Positions 24,547-32,611 of a stretch of 33,569 nucleotides of DNA are shown here, piece by piece. The position numbers and the translations under genes are program-made. This stretch comes from Myxococcales bacterium (GTDB lineage Bacteria > Myxococcota_A > UBA9160 > UBA4427): NCBI GenBank assembly GCA_012960035.1, contig DUBZ01000031.1:1-33569 (forward strand), in the 5' to 3' direction. The number at the start of each line of letters is the position of its first letter. Position 1 is the stretch's first letter. The notes beneath the pieces are model-generated. The model made no database searches. It was given only the letters and a program-made list of their open reading frames with translations, and was not told the origin of the DNA.

Positions 24547-25854
24547 ATGGCTGACCCCGATGCGCGACAAACCGCGACTTGCGAAGATCGACCCTCGCCA
24601 AGGGCAGGGCGAAGCCGCCTCAAGTCGATATTGGCATCAGTTGCGTTGGTCTCCGCAATGCTCGCAACCGCAATCGCTTCGGCTAGCGCAGCACGCGATG
24701 CACCACTCGTCGTGTGGCTGTCTCTAGACGGCGTGCGCCACGACTATCCCGACCGCGGCCTGTTCCCTGCGCTTGCGCGCATGGAGCGCGATGGCGTGCG
24801 AGCCCAGCGGCTGATTCCAGTTTTTCCAACCAGTACGTTTGCGAACCACGTGTCTATGGCGACGTGCTCGAGAGTGGATCGGCACGGGATCGTGGGCAAT
24901 CAATTTGTGGATACCGAGCTCGGTGTCTTCAACTATGGAAACGACAGTCGCTTCATCAACACCGAGCCTATTTGGTCGAGCGCCGAGAGACAGGGCGTGC
25001 GCAGCGCATCGTTTTTTTGGGTGGGGAGTGAAACCCCGTGGCGAGGTGTAGGTGCAACGTATCGCCGGTCTCCGTTTGACAGTGGTATCGGCGAGGCGGA
25101 GAAGGTCGATCAGATCCTTGCGTGGATCGACTTGCCCGAGGACGAACGTCCTGGCCTCGTCCTTTCGTGGTGGCACGGAACGGACCGGGTTGGTCATCTG
25201 AAAGGCCCCGATGATCCTGAGATCGCAGTTCAACTCGCATCTCAAGACGCCGAACTCGCGCGACTGTTCGCGGGCTTGGACGCGCGGAATGCCTGGCCAT
25301 TCACGACGGTCGTTGTCAGCAGCGATCACGGGATGACCTCGGGTAGCATTGAAATCAACATTGCAAGCGTGCTCTCCGATGAAGGAATCGAGTCGCGGTA
25401 CGATACGGACGGGGCGGTCGCATACGTGACCCTGTCCGACCGCAGCGAGTTAGATCGCGCGAAGGCCGCCCTTGAATCGGTGGCCGGGCACGTGGTCTAC
25501 CGGTCCGACGCGCTGCCCGAAGGCCTCCACATTACGAGCCCCGGACGCAATGGGGACTTGGTACTCGTCGCAGAAGCGCCGCATTATTATTCAAGATCAG
25601 GGACATTGGATAAGTGGCTTGGACGCCTAGCTCACGCTTTCAGCGGCGACCGCGGGACCCATGGCTACGCTCCGGACCAGCCCGACATGGCTGGGATTCT
25701 CTATATGCTTGGGCGGGGAGTGGAGCAAGGATCAACGCTTGATGCCGTGTCGAATCTCGATATTGCGCCGACCGTGAGCCGTTTGCTGGGGATCGATCCA
25801 CCCGCCGATTGTGAAGGTAAGGCGCTCTACGAAATCGTGGGAGAGGTGAAATGA
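24547..25854 (+). CDS. Secreted NPP-type phosphodiesterase (alkaline phosphatase superfamily)
   Basis: 435 residues from ATG 24547; 24511 is an alternative and neither has a good ribosome-binding site. A signal peptide-like segment (SILASVALVSAMLATAIASASA) precedes the catalytic domain. Nucleotide pyrophosphatase/phosphodiesterase landmarks: VVWLSLDGVRHDY (first metal Asp), PVFPTSTFANHVSM with the Thr nucleophile, WWHGTDRVGHLKGP (Asp, His), VVSSDHGM (Asp-His), and RGTHGYAPDQPDMAGIL (His). It hydrolyses phosphodiester or pyrophosphate bonds in the periplasm; substrate may be nucleotides or phospholipid headgroups. The stop overlaps the ATG of the next gene by 4 nt (ATGA). Confidence 0.9.
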   Translation: MADPDARQTATCEDRPSPRAGRSRLKSILASVALVSAMLATAIASASAARDAPLVVWLSLDGVRHDYPDRGLFPALARMERDGVRAQRLIPVFPTSTFANHVSMATCSRVDRHGIVGNQFVDTELGVFNYGNDSRFINTEPIWSSAERQGVRSASFFWVGSETPWRGVGATYRRSPFDSGIGEAEKVDQILAWIDLPEDERPGLVLSWWHGTDRVGHLKGPDDPEIAVQLASQDAELARLFAGLDARNAWPFTTVVVSSDHGMTSGSIEINIASVLSDEGIESRYDTDGAVAYVTLSDRSELDRAKAALESVAGHVVYRSDALPEGLHITSPGRNGDLVLVAEAPHYYSRSGTLDKWLGRLAHAFSGDRGTHGYAPDQPDMAGILYMLGRGVEQGSTLDAVSNLDIAPTVSRLLGIDPPADCEGKALYEIVGEVK

Positions 25855-26657
25855 GCGATCCGAAATTTTACGCCGAGTTTTCGTGGGCGGTTCCAAAGGC
25901 GTTTGCCGGGGCGGTCCACGCATGTCGGTTCGAGCAAGGAGATGTTTTATACAGCGATTCGAAGGCGTACGATACGTCGAGCCGGGCCAAGCACCCGGCG
26001 CAGTATCACGTTCAAGTTCTCGATCCGCCTCGCACCAACCGCGCGACGGCGGGCGACGGCGAAGGCCAGCGGTTCTACTCAAACTGGGAATCGCCAGTGA
26101 CGTTTGAGTGGATGGATTACAAGAACGGCGAACGCCGGGAACAACAATCAACTCAGGGTCGCCTCTTCGCCTGCTTGTGGCGCGGTGACGTCGAGCCATT
26201 ACTCGATTTGAATGCCGACGGTCCCGAGCGCCCGTGCTTGTTGCGCGATCTCGCGGCAGATGTCGATTCGTACAGTGAAGCACTGCTTGCGAAGCTGGGG
26301 GAGAAATCAATTAACGACGCGGATGCTGATGGCAAGCCGGCGAAGCGACATCTATTCGCGATTGCGATGGATCAGTCGAGCGATACGTCGAGAAGCAAGT
26401 GCGAATTGATCGAACGTTCCCTCGCGGCTCACTTCGACGTCGCGGCACAATCGTATTCGCCCGTGGAACTCGGCTTGGCTGCCGCCGGAACCTATCACCC
26501 GACCCTTCGCGTTTTCGGCGCAACGATCAAGACCGCGGACGCAAACCGAATCGAAGAGGTTTTGCGCGACGTGCTCTACGCGGGCGGCAAGGCGCCGGGC
26601 CAAGAGGGCGGTCGCTTCAATCTCTCGCGACACGGTCGGCTCGTCGGTCTCAATTAG
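25851..26657 (+). CDS. Protein of unknown function coupled to the phosphodiesterase
   Basis: 268 residues; I do not recognise the family. There is no signal peptide or membrane segment, so it is probably cytoplasmic. It is rich in charged and aromatic residues, with WAVPKAF near the N-terminus, WESPVTFEWMDYKNGERREQQSTQGRLFACLW (read in parts) in the middle, an Asp/Ala-rich stretch at about 155-165, and a C-terminal half (RHLFAIAMDQSSDTSR, AAGTYHPTLRVFGATIKTADANRIEEVL) that may form an alpha/beta domain. The start ATG overlaps the phosphodiesterase stop (ATGA), indicating coupled translation, yet the partner is exported and this one is not. Codon pattern and length support a real gene. Confidence 0.8.
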   Translation: MSDPKFYAEFSWAVPKAFAGAVHACRFEQGDVLYSDSKAYDTSSRAKHPAQYHVQVLDPPRTNRATAGDGEGQRFYSNWESPVTFEWMDYKNGERREQQSTQGRLFACLWRGDVEPLLDLNADGPERPCLLRDLAADVDSYSEALLAKLGEKSINDADADGKPAKRHLFAIAMDQSSDTSRSKCELIERSLAAHFDVAAQSYSPVELGLAAAGTYHPTLRVFGATIKTADANRIEEVLRDVLYAGGKAPGQEGGRFNLSRHGRLVGLN

Positions 26658-26731
26658 CGAAGCCGTCGATCGTCTGGGCCGATGCTTGCAGGCCGAACAA
26701 CGACGTTGGCCCGATGAAAACGCCGGTGGCG

Positions 26732-27154
26732 TTAATGAAGACGCCCCGTCGGGTTTCCGGGTGGCGGGGCAGTTTTGATCTTCGCCGGACCCATCACGCC
26801 TGCGGTGTGGAGAACCAGTCGCCATTGACCGCGTTCCCACACCAGCACGTTGCTTGCAGCCAGCGTCGTCTCGCCCAAGTGTTCGAGACAATTTACGAAC
26901 GCCACGCCGCGAACCAGGCTCACGGAGTCCTGGCTGTAGGAAATCGGGGGAGCGGCCCCGTCAAAGATTTCGCTCCAACTCGCCATCACGGCGACGCGCC
27001 CCTGTACTGGGGGGCCGCCTGGGTGGATGCAGAGCACCGGCTCGTCCCGGGCCCAGACCGCATCCATCGCTTGCATGTTTCCGCTCGCAATCGCCTCATA
27101 AAGAGCGGCGTTGGCGCGCAGTGCGGTGACGGCGTCTTGGGATTCGCGGCTCAC
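26732..27154 (-). CDS. SnoaL-like (NTF2-fold) protein
   Basis: 140 residues of the NTF2/SnoaL/DUF4440 fold: VTALRANAALYEAIASGNMQAMDAVWARDEPVLCIHPGGPPVQGRVAVMASW (read in parts) is the typical helix-helix-strand start, and LVWERGQWRLVLHTAGV the last strands. Such proteins bind small hydrophobic ligands or act as isomerases; no function can be given. It starts with GTG 27154, whose first base is the last base of the cyclophilin TAG (1-nt overlap), so it is co-translated with the upstream cyclophilin gene. Confidence 0.85.
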   Translation of the reverse strand: MSRESQDAVTALRANAALYEAIASGNMQAMDAVWARDEPVLCIHPGGPPVQGRVAVMASWSEIFDGAAPPISYSQDSVSLVRGVAFVNCLEHLGETTLAASNVLVWERGQWRLVLHTAGVMGPAKIKTAPPPGNPTGRLH

Positions 27155-27756
27155 TAGGCAGATTCGACGCGAATCAGCGTCTTGGTCATCTCGAGATGTT
27201 CAGAAGTCTTACCACTGCCCGAGCCCCGTGCTTCAAGGGCGTTCACGGTGTCCATGCCGTCGGTCACTTTGCCGAAGATGGCGTGCTTGTCGTTGAGGTG
27301 TGGCGTCTCGACGAAGGTCAGGAAGAACTGGCTTCCGTCGGTACCGGGGCCGGCATTCGCCATGCTCAACAAGCCGGGGCGGTCATGTCGCGCGTTCGGT
27401 GAGTATTCGCCGTCGTACTGGTAGCCGGGGCCGCCAGTGCCGCGGCCGAGCGGGTCGCCTCCCTGTGCCATAAAACCGCTGATGACACGGTGAAAGATCA
27501 CCTTGTCGTAGAAGCCGAGGCGCGCGAGGTAGATCGTGCTCGAAACGTGCATGGGCGCGACGTCAGGCATCAACTTGATTTCAATGTTTCCGACATTGGT
27601 TTCGATGTCCCAGTAGTAGTCGGTGTCGGCATCGAACTCGACCATCGGCGGCTTGGCGAGGCTGGTCTTCCAATTGTTTGCCGACTGATCAATGTTGGCT
27701 TCGGCGATGAAGGCGTCGATCGCGGCAACGGCTTTGTCTTGGGCTGCATCTGACAT
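27154..27756 (-). CDS. Cytoplasmic cyclophilin-type peptidyl-prolyl isomerase
   Basis: 200 residues from ATG 27756 with AGGAG 9 nt upstream. Cyclophilin core at about 50-200: VIFHRVISGFMAQGGDP (catalytic Arg in FHRV), GLLSMANAGPGTDGSQFFLTF, and HLNDKHAIFGKVTDGMDTV. A 45-residue leader (AAIDAFIAEANIDQSANNWKTSLAKPPMVEFDADTDYYW, read in parts) without signal peptide precedes it and is matched in the paralogue at 27912-28670. It catalyses cis-trans isomerisation of prolyl bonds in the cytoplasm. Gene order on this strand is lipoprotein cyclophilin, this gene, SnoaL-like gene. Confidence 0.95.
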   Translation of the reverse strand: MSDAAQDKAVAAIDAFIAEANIDQSANNWKTSLAKPPMVEFDADTDYYWDIETNVGNIEIKLMPDVAPMHVSSTIYLARLGFYDKVIFHRVISGFMAQGGDPLGRGTGGPGYQYDGEYSPNARHDRPGLLSMANAGPGTDGSQFFLTFVETPHLNDKHAIFGKVTDGMDTVNALEARGSGSGKTSEHLEMTKTLIRVESA

Positions 27757-27911
27757 GTTGGTGCTCCTGAAATGTTGGTTCTGCGAACAAGCGGGGTTGC
27801 CGTGGACATGGGTGCCCACAGGTGTCACCGGTGTTCCGGGTGTAAGTGATGGGTGTTGTTCTGGGTGTTCTGGGTGTAGTACGTGAGCCTAGGCGCTACA
27901 AAAGCGCGCGC
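27757..27911. other. Spacer between the cyclophilin paralogues with short iterations
   Basis: Contains a degenerate iteration of GGTGTTC(C/T)GGGTGT between about 27820 and 27880. It carries the ribosome-binding site of the 27756 gene; nothing else is recognised. Confidence 0.35.
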
Positions 27912-28670
27912 CTATTCAACGACGATCGTCGCGGTTTTAATGTGAATCGCTTTCCTCGGGGTTCCGCGTCCGGGGGAACCGAGCTTTTCGAGTTCTTTGA
28001 GGACATCCACTCCGTCCGAAATGCGGCCGAATACGGTGTGGCGTCCGTTGAGGTGGGGCGTGTCCCGGAACGTGAGGAAGAACTGGCTGCCGTCAGTGTT
28101 GGCGCCGGCGTTCGCCATGCTGAGCGTTCCCAACTTGTCGTGCTTGGGAGCGCCTTCATTGAATTCGCCTGCGTAGTTGTACCCCGGGCCTCCGCGACCC
28201 GTTCCGGTTGGATCACCGCCCTGGGCCATGAAGCCCGGGATCACGCGGTGAAACTTCACCATGTCATAGAAGCCAAGGCGTGTCAGGTAGATCGTGCTCG
28301 ACACATGCATCGGCGCTGTCTTTGGGAAAAGCTCGATCTTCATGGAGCCGAAATTGGTTTCGAGCATCCAGTAATACGTCTTGCTCGCATCGAAAGCGAC
28401 TTGCGGAGGGGTCGGGAGTTTTTGCTTCCAACCGTCGTTGTCGCCCTTGTAGATCGGAGCGCCGGCAATGAATTCGTCAATCGCCTCAACGCCCTTCTTG
28501 CCAGTCGGGCTTTTGACGGTGCCGGGTGCGTCGGCGGCTTCGCAGCTGGTCGCGAAAAAAAGGAGGATCAAGCTTGTTGCGAAGACTTGGAAGCGCGGAC
28601 GCCGCGCCTGCCTGGCAATGCTTGCGGAGAAGTCAGTGGAAGTGAAGTCGAACGAACCAGCGCGTTTCAT
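27912..28670 (-). CDS. Lipoprotein cyclophilin-type peptidyl-prolyl isomerase
   Basis: 252 residues from ATG 28670 with AAGGA 9 nt upstream. A basic N-region and hydrophobic stretch end in FFATSC (lipobox, Cys43), so the enzyme should be lipid-anchored in the envelope. The cyclophilin core has MVKFHRVIPGFMAQGGDP, LGTLSMANAGANTDGSQFFLTF and HLNGRHTVFGRISDGVDVL. Between lipobox and core lies the same kind of leader (AIDEFIAGAPIY, then LPTPPQVAFDASKTYYW) found in the cytoplasmic paralogue, so the pair probably arose by tandem duplication followed by retargeting. It would assist folding of exported proteins. Confidence 0.94.
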   Translation of the reverse strand: MKRAGSFDFTSTDFSASIARQARRPRFQVFATSLILLFFATSCEAADAPGTVKSPTGKKGVEAIDEFIAGAPIYKGDNDGWKQKLPTPPQVAFDASKTYYWMLETNFGSMKIELFPKTAPMHVSSTIYLTRLGFYDMVKFHRVIPGFMAQGGDPTGTGRGGPGYNYAGEFNEGAPKHDKLGTLSMANAGANTDGSQFFLTFRDTPHLNGRHTVFGRISDGVDVLKELEKLGSPGRGTPRKAIHIKTATIVVE

Positions 28671-28715
28671 CTTGTGAGTCCTTTCTCTGGATTCAATATT
28701 CAGGGTTCAAACCGG

Positions 28716-28739
28716 CGCCGCGCGCGATAGTGCGCGGCG
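28716..28739. repeat. GC-rich inverted repeat upstream of the lipoprotein cyclophilin
   Basis: CGCCGCGC and GCGCGGCG flank an 8-nt loop 46-69 bp upstream of the cyclophilin ATG, within the gap after smug1. It could be a 5'-UTR hairpin or operator; no T-run. Confidence 0.35.
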
Positions 28740-28933
28740 ATGCGTTGGATTCTGTGGTCTGGGAACAAAGCATGTCTTGGTCAATGCTTACGGGCAGATC
28801 AATGATCCACGCCGCGCAAACTTCTCTCGATCCCCCCGTGCGGGCCAGACGATAACGCCAGATTGAGAAAAACCCCACCCGATCGACGTCGCCTAAATGG
28901 AAGATTTACGGGGAGTTTTAAGGGACAAGCCGG

Positions 28934-29695
28934 TTACTTCGTGCATTTGCACAAGCCGAGATCGGACAGCTGCTGTTGGACGATTCCGGACCAGTCGGCG
29001 TTCGCGCGAGGGTTCGCCGGACTAGGGTGCAAGATCGACGCGATCTGCGGGCCGTCGGTCCCCAGCGCTTCCTCGGCGCGCTTTTTCGCGAAGGCGCCGA
29101 TCCCGATTACCCACTTGGGTTCGAGCACATCCACCAACCGTGCGAGATGACGGTCACAAATTTCGAACAGCTGAGTTCGTTCGTCTTTGGTCAGCTTATC
29201 CGGTGTGCGGTTGCGACCCCCTTCTTCCATGAAAACAAGAGGGCAGTAGTTGGCGATGTAGTGCTTTGCAAAGAAGCGTTTCGGGGTTTTGTAGTGCTCG
29301 GCGATGTTGCTCCATACGCGGCTGCCGCTGACTTCACTACGCGTACAGGCAAACCCAGTGACCGGTCGTTTGGGGTGCGGGTTCTTGGGTTTGCCGACTG
29401 GGTTCTCGATCTTCAACCAATCGCGCACCCAACTCACTTCTCCAAATGGAACCCCCGTTTGGCTCATGCCCCACGGACCCGGGTTCATTCCGAGGAAGAC
29501 AACGCGCTTCTTGCTGTGCGCATAGCGTTCGATGTAGTCGTCATGGGAGCGCTTCGCATATACGAGCGGGTTGTAGACGTGGGTTACGGGAGCCGCGAAC
29601 GAAAGCGCGGAGACTTCCCTGGAAAGTTTTTGGGTCGCGCTGTGAACGCGCTTGGCGATTTCCAATCGAACCTCGAGCGTCGTCGCTTTGTCCAT
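28934..29695 (-). CDS. SMUG1-type uracil-DNA glycosylase (UDG family 3)
   Basis: 253 residues from ATG 29695 with GAGG upstream; the frame stays open further but only this part matches the family. The water-activating motif is GMNPGPWGMSQTGVPFG (about 69-85, with Asn71), and the intercalation/His motif is HPSPANP at 223-229. SMUG1 removes uracil and hydroxymethyluracil from single- and double-stranded DNA in base excision repair. SMUG1 is common in animals and known in a minority of bacteria, Geobacter among them. It is downstream of serC with a 43-bp gap. Confidence 0.92.
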   Translation of the reverse strand: MDKATTLEVRLEIAKRVHSATQKLSREVSALSFAAPVTHVYNPLVYAKRSHDDYIERYAHSKKRVVFLGMNPGPWGMSQTGVPFGEVSWVRDWLKIENPVGKPKNPHPKRPVTGFACTRSEVSGSRVWSNIAEHYKTPKRFFAKHYIANYCPLVFMEEGGRNRTPDKLTKDERTQLFEICDRHLARLVDVLEPKWVIGIGAFAKKRAEEALGTDGPQIASILHPSPANPRANADWSGIVQQQLSDLGLCKCTK

Positions 29696-29738
29696 GGTTG
29701 AACGCACCTCGACACGGTTGTCACGCTGCGCTTGCAGC

Positions 29739-30884
29739 TCAGCCCTTGACTTCGGCGAACGCCCAATCGAGCCACGGAAGCAGCGCTTCAATGTCAGTCG
29801 TTTCGACGGTTGCACCGCCCCAGATCCGCAAGCCGGGTGGGGCCGCCTTATACGAATTGATGTCGTAGGCCACGCCTTCTGTGTCGAGTAGCGCACTGAG
29901 CTTTTTGGCGGTGGCCGCGCGGTCCGCCTTTTCCATGGCGGTGAACCATGGGTCGACAATTTGCAGGCAGATGGACGTCGAGGAACGAACCCCGGCGTCA
30001 CTGGCGAGGAAATCGACCCAGGCGGTTTGCTCCACCCAGTTCGCAATGGCTTGCAAGTTGGCCGTCGAGCGATCGCGCATGCCTTCTTTGCCGCCGTTCG
30101 CCTCGACCCAGTCAAGCGAGAGCAGCGCGTCTTCGACGCACAACATGGAAGGTGTGTTGATGGTCTCCCCGTTGAAAATGCCTTCGATGAGTTTGCCGCC
30201 CTTGGTCATACGGAAGATCTTCGGGAGCGGGCGGTCCGGAGTGAAAGTTTCGAGGCGCTCCACCGCGCGAGGTGACAGCGCGAGCATGCCGTGTGCTGCT
30301 TCGCCTCCGAGCACCTTTTGCCATGACCAGGTGACAACGTCGAGTTTTGAAAACGCGACGTCCATTGCGAACACGGCCGAGGTGGCGTCGCAGAAGACGA
30401 GACCCTCGCGTGTGTCCGGGATCCAGTTTCCGTCGGGCACACATACACCCGACGTCGTGCCGTTCCAGGTGAAGACGACGTCGTTGTCAAAGTTGACCTT
30501 TGCGAGGTCGGGGATCTCACCGTAGTCGGCCGCGTGCAGCGTGACGTCATCGAGCTTGAGTTGCTTCTGGATGTCGCTGACCCAACCTTCGCCGAAGCTT
30601 TCCCACGCCATCACATCAACCGGGCGAGGGCCGAGCATCGACCAAAGCGCCATTTCAATTGCGCCGGTGTCCGAAGCCGGCACGATGCCGAGGCGGTAAT
30701 CGGCGGGGATGCTAAGGATCGACTTCGAGCGATCGATCACCGCCTTGAGTCGCTTCTTGCTCGGACCGGCGCGATGGGAACGACCGGTGAGTGCGCGGCC
30801 GAGCTGATCGGCACTCCATCCGGGTGGCTTTGCGCACGGGCCGGAGGAAAATTGTGGACGATTCGGGCGAGATTCGGGCTTCAT
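29739..30884 (-). CDS. serC: Phosphoserine aminotransferase
   Basis: 381 residues from ATG 30884 (AAAAGG upstream). PLP-dependent transamination of 3-phosphohydroxypyruvate to phosphoserine, second step of serine synthesis. It is the longer Methanosarcina/alphaproteobacterial type of Ser[13 protein letters not shown] at the N-terminus, [48 protein letters not shown], and [13 protein letters not shown] with the PLP lysine. Cytoplasmic. The divergent partner across a 165-bp gap is a small lipoprotein gene. Confidence 0.95.
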   Translation of the reverse strand: MKPESRPNRPQFSSGPCAKPPGWSADQLGRALTGRSHRAGPSKKRLKAVIDRSKSILSIPADYRLGIVPASDTGAIEMALWSMLGPRPVDVMAWESFGEGWVSDIQKQLKLDDVTLHAADYGEIPDLAKVNFDNDVVFTWNGTTSGVCVPDGNWIPDTREGLVFCDATSAVFAMDVAFSKLDVVTWSWQKVLGGEAAHGMLALSPRAVERLETFTPDRPLPKIFRMTKGGKLIEGIFNGETINTPSMLCVEDALLSLDWVEANGGKEGMRDRSTANLQAIANWVEQTAWVDFLASDAGVRSSTSICLQIVDPWFTAMEKADRAATAKKLSALLDTEGVAYDINSYKAAPPGLRIWGGATVETTDIEALLPWLDWAFAEVKG

Positions 30885-31049
30885 GCTTGGCCTTTTTACG
30901 AGAGGAGGCGCTGAGTCTATCGTCTCGATTCGCTGAAGCCACGGTTGTGATGCGCTGTGTTTTGCACGAGGGGGCGCGACCGCGCGGAGATGCGGAATCT
31001 GAAATACAATCGCCATCCGAACCACAACCCGAACCGAGGTGGATTCTCG

Positions 31050-31445
31050 ATGCAATCATTCAATTTGGCTCGACCCTGGTGCCTCGGGCGCGTCGGCCCT
31101 GCCGCTGTCGGGGTTTGCGTTCTGATCGTGGCCTTGGCGGGGTGCGCGCCAACCCAGATGATCGCACTTTCGGTAAGCCCCGAGCCCGCGGTTCTTTTCG
31201 TCGACGGTAAAAGACTGGATGAGCTTCCCGAATCGGTCGAGCTGACGGCGAACAAAGACCACACGCTTTTTGTACAGCGTGAGGGATACCGCTCTCAACT
31301 CATCATCGTGCGCACTGCCGAACGCGAGGACGGCGAAGACTTCTTGTCCCCCGAGCGCGTCGAAGTCTCGCTCAAGCGCGAAGCCACGAGTGCGCCGGGG
31401 ATCACGGTCGAAATCGATGAAGCAGAGGAAGAGCGCGCGCCCTAG
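31050..31445 (+). CDS. Small PEGA-like lipoprotein
   Basis: 131 residues from ATG 31050 (GAGGTGG upstream). The signal peptide ends in the lipobox ALAGC (Cys32). The mature part reads [25 protein letters not shown] and [16 protein letters not shown], the pattern of a PEGA surface-exposed domain (P..A.V.VDG ... GY). The C-terminus is acidic ([11 protein letters not shown]). Probably an outer-membrane or periplasmic anchor or binding protein; function unknown. Confidence 0.8.
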   Translation: MQSFNLARPWCLGRVGPAAVGVCVLIVALAGCAPTQMIALSVSPEPAVLFVDGKRLDELPESVELTANKDHTLFVQREGYRSQLIIVRTAEREDGEDFLSPERVEVSLKREATSAPGITVEIDEAEEERAP

Positions 31446-31849
31446 TCCCGAGTGTTCGGAATGAGGCGGGGTGAACTTCGGCGTGACGCCTTGGTCGGTC
31501 TCTATTGTTTTTCTGCGATTGCTGCGGGCACGATGCGAAGCAAGCTGCGACCGACATCGAACTGGCCGAACATGTCGGTGCTCTAGCCCTCGATCCAATC
31601 GCTGCCCAGCGGGAGGTCCGCCCGGCAGCCGGGGCCCCTCTCCCCCTGGCCCCTATTTTGACATAGCATCCGTTATCAGCACTTTTGGCGAAGACGGGGC
31701 GAATTCATCCTATGCGCGATTTATTTATTCGATCAGAAAATGGTGAACACGGTTCCGTAGCGTGCGGTTTGAGCTAAAAGTGCGGAAGCCCTGTCGAATT
31801 TTTCGCCGCTGAGAACAAAGATGCACCAGACGCTCTCGGGAGATACAAA
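31446..31849. other. 404-bp gap upstream of the second TetR gene
   Basis: No protein-like frame. It contains a GC-rich inverted repeat near 31620-31636 (CCCGGC-AG-CCGGGG) and the hexamer TTGACA at 31658-31663, a possible -35 box, with no good -10 at 17 bp. AT content rises after 31715, consistent with regulatory DNA of the TetR gene at 31850. Confidence 0.4.
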
Positions 31850-32515
31850 ATGGCAAGCCCAATTGCGGAGCGTCAACGAGGACGCCCGGCCACGATCACT
31901 CGTGAAATGATCCTCGAAGCCGCGGCTGACCTTGCCATGGCAAAATTCAGTGTTCGGGCCATTGCAGATGAACTCGGGGTCTCGCCTCAGTCGATCTATC
32001 ACTACTTTCCAAGCAAGAACGCTCTGCTCGGGGCGATCGCGGAGGAGAGTGTCACAAATATGCCAACGGTGGACACGCATGACTGGCGGAGCTACTTCCG
32101 AACCAGTCTGCTCGGGTACCGAAGCTGGTTGCTGAGTTCAGCGAGTCCCGCTCTCGAGCCGGAGATCAATGGGTCGTGGGCGCGACTCAACGACGAGCCG
32201 AGCGAAGGCATCCTGAACCTCATGGAGTCGTTTGTCTCCTTCTTCGTTGCAGCGGGTTTTACGTCCCACCAGGCAATCGAAGTCTGGAATCTTGGGACGA
32301 CATTGGTGGTCCGTTCCTTGATCTCCCGCCTCGGCGATGCGGAAATCGCCGATCATTTTCGGGCACTGCAAGAAGACGTTGGGAGTCTAGGCGCCGAAAA
32401 CTTCCCAACACTCAGCGACGCGCTTTCGCAGGCCCCGCCCCCGGCTCAAGAAATGTTCGAGCGCATCGTCGAGGTGGCCATCGAGGGCGTAGCGGCGGTG
32501 TACAAGGTCGCTTGA
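31850..32515 (+). CDS. TetR-family transcriptional regulator
   Basis: 221 residues from ATG 31850 (GGGAGA upstream). The N-terminal DNA-binding domain is complete: RGRPATITREMILEAAADLAMAKFSVRAIADELGVSPQSIYHYFPSKNALLGAI (read in parts), helix-turn-helix at about 35-60. The C-terminal domain (TetR_C type) gives no ligand. Nothing on its own strand nearby is an obvious target; the neighbours are a lipoprotein gene and the tRNA-Gly/integrase boundary, so it may regulate itself or a distant gene. Confidence 0.93.
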   Translation: MASPIAERQRGRPATITREMILEAAADLAMAKFSVRAIADELGVSPQSIYHYFPSKNALLGAIAEESVTNMPTVDTHDWRSYFRTSLLGYRSWLLSSASPALEPEINGSWARLNDEPSEGILNLMESFVSFFVAAGFTSHQAIEVWNLGTTLVVRSLISRLGDAEIADHFRALQEDVGSLGAENFPTLSDALSQAPPPAQEMFERIVEVAIEGVAAVYKVA

Positions 32516-32611
32516 CTTCGGCTCTTCGCCGGAATCGATCCGTGGTCTATGCGAGACGGAACGATTTGCGTTGAAGTCTGGTTGTCGTGAAATTGTCGTC
32601 AAACGCCCGAT

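Noticed and set aside
29696..30115. Upstream extension of the SMUG1 frame (to 393 codons)
   Set aside because: It overlaps serC in another frame and has no SMUG1 similarity; ATG 29695 has a ribosome-binding site and matches family length.
31658..31686. Sigma70 promoter before the second TetR gene
   Set aside because: TTGACA is good but the expected -10 at 17 bp reads ACTTTT and the position is about 165 bp from the start codon; kept only as a note in the gap entry.
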